DNA of 37,975 bases from Rhizophagus sp. LPA8_4_AMF (Eukaryota; Glomeromycota; Glomeromycetes; Glomerales; Glomeraceae). Positions 34,787 to 37,975 of this stretch are shown in pieces. The position numbers were made by a program, and so were the translations under genes. The notes under the pieces are model-generated. The model worked only from the letters and a program-made list of their open reading frames with translations. It was not told the origin of the DNA and ran no database searches. The number at the start of each line of letters is the position of its first letter. Position 1 is the first letter of the stretch. The DNA is taken from NCBI GenBank assembly GCA_021464525.1, contig JADRCO010000317.1, positions 1 to 37,975 on the forward strand. Reading direction: 5' to 3'.

Positions 34787-35184
34787 TAGGGATGTTAATG
34801 GTCCAGTCCAGTCCGTCTTGATCTGGTCTTCATCAGTCCATGGTCTGGGATTGGACTGAGGACTGGGACTGATCGGTCCTATAAGATTGTGATCTGTGGT
34901 CTTATAAAAAAATATTTTGTCATTTCGTATAATTTCTACCGGAATTAACGAAATTTCCTTTTTTGAAGTTTGTGTAACATTGGGTAATGTTAATTCCAAT
35001 TTTCGCGAAATAAAAATTTCCTTTTTTGGAATTGTGTCACGTTACATTGTCATAATTCTGGCCGGAACTATGAATTTTGGTTAAAAAATTTGATCAGTCC
35101 TATTAGACCGATTGGTCCTAATCGGTCCAGTCCTAGGACCAGACTGCAGTCCTGTCGGTCTGTACCGGACCGTTAACACCCCTA
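34787..35184. mobile_element. hAT-like MITE with 8-bp target duplication
   Basis: Ends TAGGGATGTTAATGGTCC (left) and GGACCGTTAACACCCCTA (right) are inverted repeats with a few differences. The flanks TATGATGA (34779-34786) and TATGATGT (35185-35192) agree at 7 of 8 bases, the length that hAT transposases leave. Inside each end are arrays of GGTCC/GGTCCAGTCC/GGACTG words. Total about 398 bp, with no transposase. TAGGG(G/A)TG is a known hAT-type terminus. Confidence 0.82.
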
Positions 35185-35210
35185 TATGATGTTATCAAAG
35201 AGGGAGGGAG

Positions 35211-35354
35211 TGCACCCATTATAACGACTTATTATTATATAATGACATACCATTTTTTGGATTCTTTTGACGTTATTATATAAACATAATAAATCTTATA
35301 ACGACAATTAGTAAAAATTTACTAATGGCCCAAAAAATGTTGTTATAATGGGCA
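35211..35354. mobile_element. Short MITE with pogo/Tc1-like ends
   Basis: TGCACCCATTATAACGAC at 35211-35228 and its inverse GTTGTTATAATGGGCA at 35339-35354 bound about 144 bp. The core CCCATTATAACRAC resembles the ...CC...TATAACGA ends of pogo/Tc1-mariner elements. TATAACGAC is repeated inside near 35299. A TA target site is not clear. It lies 26 bp from the hAT-like MITE. Confidence 0.55.
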
Positions 35355-35517
35355 GTATGTGTATTATTTATGTAAAAGTTATAATAATATTTGATACAAT
35401 TTATTTATTTATTTATTTTATGTCACATAGGAGGAGTACAAAGAAATATAAAACATTCAATAAAGAAATACATAGAACAATAGACACCTTCATCAAATAT
35501 AAATACTAGATCCTTGC

Positions 35518-35834
35518 TTAGTATATAGACGAATTTGTATTGAGTGGCCACCCATCTGAAGCCAAACAGTACCCATACCCGCTATATAATTTGTGAGCAG
35601 TTTCGACACTACTCTCTAATAGCAACATTATAACATCCACGTCCAAACCAGTCTGTCTTCCTATGTGGTCAAAAACCTTTTTACTATTGTTGTTTTGCCT
35701 AAACACATGCACAACATTTTGATTAAACTCACTTTATGTTTCATCCCTATTTTATAAAACCTTTGTGACAAAAACTGTGAGGTATCCTTATAAAAAGTGT
35801 TGACAAACTCTTTCAGCGATAGATACGACTTCAT
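35518..35834 (-). pseudogene. Unrecognised coding-like fragment, frameshifted
   Basis: From an ATG at 35834 the frame reads MKSYLSLKEFVNTFYKDTSQ and KIGMKHKVSLIK, to about 35700. The neighbouring frame then carries KKVFDHIGRQTGLDVDVIML, SSVETAHKLYSGYGYCLAS, ending at 35518. G+C content and composition suggest former coding sequence with one frame change. No family recognised. Confidence 0.38.
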
Positions 35835-37518
35835 ACTATATGTTTTTATGTATATTACTTAGCGTTAAAAGAACTTTTTTCCCAGCAAAACTCTGTGCTA
35901 AATTTTGGACATAGGATCGGCAGAAAGAGTTTTCCTGTCAATGATTACTATTATTGTTGAATATTCCCAACATGATGTTGACAATTATGATTACATAAGA
36001 TAAATTATTACGTTATGTAAATACAGTATTTAATAATTGTAAATATTTGTACATTTTGCCTAATCAATCAAAACAAACATACCGCCACTGTTAGCAGACC
36101 ATAGGGGATCTTCTTATAAATATACCAGTCCTCTAACCTATAATGGTGTTGATTTTAATGAAAAATTAAATACAATCCGTTATAAATAAGTCAAATAAAG
36201 AATCAAAATTTAGTGCCATTTAATTTTAATGATGTTTATTTAAACATTGGAAGAAAATATAAATTTCTATATAAAATTAAAATAAGATTACATTATTGAG
36301 TTATATAACAAAAAAATTGAATAAAATTAATAAATTTATAAATTTTCTTGATTACTACCTAAATTTTTTTTAACAGTTTGCCAAAATTTAATAATTGTTA
36401 TCATACAATATCTAACGCTAATAAAAAATATAATTATTGGACAATCTTCTAAAAGAAAAAAATAGCACAATTAACAAAATAAATAAACTCATAATTATAC
36501 AATAATATCTCCCATCATCATTATTTGTTTTCATACAATTATTTTTCGTTCTATTATTAGGAAGCACAATAAATTTTATTATGATTATTTTATACAGGGA
36601 CACTTACCCTAACCTTTTTAGAGAAATATGTAATAAACATTTCCAAATGTCCATTATATCGCTTCTAAATAGATCAAAGAGCAACTTTCATAATGAAATT
36701 TCCCCGTGATTTCTGATTCTTCAGTATGATTTTATTGTGATATACTGTAAAGTGTCAGATATAAAAAAAAAAAGTGATCGGCATATGATCGACACGTTAC
36801 GAATATCTATCGCAAAATTTAGCGTGTTGTACAATACACCTTTAAAGGTACCGAACTTTTTTTTATGTTGACTATTATAACATGTAAAATTAAAACTTTT
36901 TAAATATTTTAGCAAATTAATGGATCAATACCTTCAGCATATGTATTCTTGATAACAATATAATATTGTTTTTATAAAAAGTGGTAGAAGAATGTAATAA
37001 TTTTTATACCTTCATTTTGGATTAAGCATTAAAAATTTTTATCATATAAAATTGTTTTATTTACATTAAGAACAGAACCTAAAAGACTTCATATATATAC
37101 TTTTATTCTTTTTAATATGTAATTTTTTTATTCCATTAAGAATAGAACTTGGAAATCTAACAAAATAAAGTTTCATAACGCTAAAGCCCGCTTAAGTGAA
37201 CTTCATTGTACATAATTGATTATCAGATGCACTTGGGATTGTCTCTCAACAACTTTCACAGCATTTAATGAATAGATAGTACCTTAATTTTCCATTTTTA
37301 TACTGGTGCTGACTATAAATGATACATCTATGATTTCTAACTTATGGCATCTGTAAAGTTGTTAGTGCTGCAACGTTTTTTCTTTTTGTGCGATGATTGA
37401 TGATTCTGTGGTACTAATATCAGTATTGGTGAGAGCCATAAGGAAATTATCGAATATCTGGTGAATCAGAAGTGAGAAATCTGAATATTCGCTATACTAG
37501 TTTTTCATAAATATAGGG
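35835..37518. other. AT-rich region without supported genes
   Basis: Two minus-strand frames (36418-36603, 36721-36915) are Ile/Asn/Lys/Phe-rich, as expected from AT-rich noncoding DNA. No RNA gene or repeat with clear ends was seen. Confidence 0.5.
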
Positions 37519-37818
37519 TAGGGTGTATTCACAAATTCAATTGGATTGGATTGGATTTGCCGATCCTATTATAGATTGGATTGAATTATCACATAATCCA
37601 ATTCACAAATAAGTGGATTGAACTATAGATATATATTACATGTGAGACAGTAGTGGTAGTTAGTCAATCGTGGGGTATACCCTGGATTGAAATTAATAGT
37701 AAAATCCAATCCAAATGGATCCAGTTGATCGGCTCAAATCAATTTTGTAATCTGTGAACGTGGATTGGATTGAGGCATCGACTCAATACAATCAAATTGA
37801 ATTGTTGAATGCACCCAT
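37519..37818. mobile_element. hAT-like MITE with AATCCAATCC word arrays
   Basis: Left end TAGGGTGTATTCACAAATTC and right end, read inward, TATGGGTGCATTCAACAATT match at about 24 of 28 aligned bases when the next bases (CAATTGGATTG / CAATTTGATTG) are included. Inside, GGATTGGATTGG on one side and AATCCAATCC on the other form complementary arrays. About 300 bp and non-coding. A matching 8-bp duplication is not obvious at the flanks. Confidence 0.68.
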
Positions 37819-37896
37819 ACAGTATAGTGCTCTTCTACCAGAATGTTGAAAATCCCATTTAACTCTCACTAATTGACAACAGATATACTGTATATA

Positions 37897-37975
37897 CAGT
37901 TCACCCTCACTATAGCGAATCCCATGGGCTGGAGATTAAAATTCGTTATAGTGAGAAATTCACTATACTGAGGGT
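37897..37975. mobile_element. pogo/Tc1-like terminal sequence, running off the window or a tiny MITE
   Basis: CAGTTCACCCTCACTATAGC at 37897 resembles the CAGT..(A)CCTC..TATA.CGAA ends of pogo-type elements. The inverse ATTCGTTATAGTGAG follows at 37941-37955, and CACTATACTGAGGGT at 37961-37975 mirrors ACCCTCACTATAG. Either this is a complete fold-back of about 80 bp, or the first end of a larger element. Confidence 0.45.

Noticed and set aside
36418-36915. Two minus-strand frames of 61 and 64 codons
   Set aside because: Composition as expected by chance; no motif.
37903-37920. CTCACTATAG, as in the T7 phage promoter, suggesting vector contamination
   Set aside because: Only ten bases are shared, the rest of the promoter is absent, and the sequence fits transposon-like inverted ends.

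Overview
The window looks like nuclear DNA of an arbuscular mycorrhizal fungus (Glomeromycotina, most like Rhizophagus). This is inferred from very AT-rich sequence, short GT..AG introns (about 67 to 104 bp, one of 235 bp), and gene families known to be expanded in those fungi: tyrosine-kinase-like (TKL) kinases with Sel1 repeats or Cys-rich modules, F-box/LRR proteins and Argonaute. Much of the rest is relics of mobile DNA. No database search was possible, so species and family names rest on recognition of motifs.

Layout. (1) 3-1149: 3' end of an apparently intact kinase-Sel1 gene. (2) 2030-2565: F-box/LRR relic. (3) 4344-8404: large gene with repeated CxxC zinc-ribbon-like modules in about 910-bp tandem units followed by a kinase domain, broken by frameshifts, with a palindromic element in its last intron. 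(4) 9544-13056, minus strand: complete 12-exon Argonaute gene, about 830 aa, with the D-E-D-H slicer residues present. (5) 14165-18233: elements with inverted ends, one with arrays of ATCCGGAT, one enclosing the decayed 3' end of a LINE-like reverse transcriptase. (6) 21373-22809: intact single-exon F-box/LRR gene. (7) 23910-25134, minus strand: decayed unrecognised gene. (8) 25394-26985: gene for a low-complexity protein built on a 57-bp minisatellite with a 264-bp higher-order repeat and a late frameshift. (9) 30422-34473: two divergent, decayed multi-exon genes of unknown family. (10) 34787-37975: several short non-autonomous DNA transposons, one with a near-perfect 8-bp target duplication.

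How the parts relate. There is no operon logic. Three genes look functional: the kinase-Sel1 gene, Argonaute and the F-box gene. The kinase and F-box families each appear as an intact copy beside a relic, consistent with birth-and-death evolution. Argonaute is the core protein of small-RNA silencing and sits among inverted-repeat elements that could form hairpin RNA; that link is inference only.

The most unusual structures are the tandemly expanded zinc-ribbon/kinase gene, the minisatellite protein gene, and a set of short elements whose ends each carry a different array of short self-complementary words but which share the same architecture.
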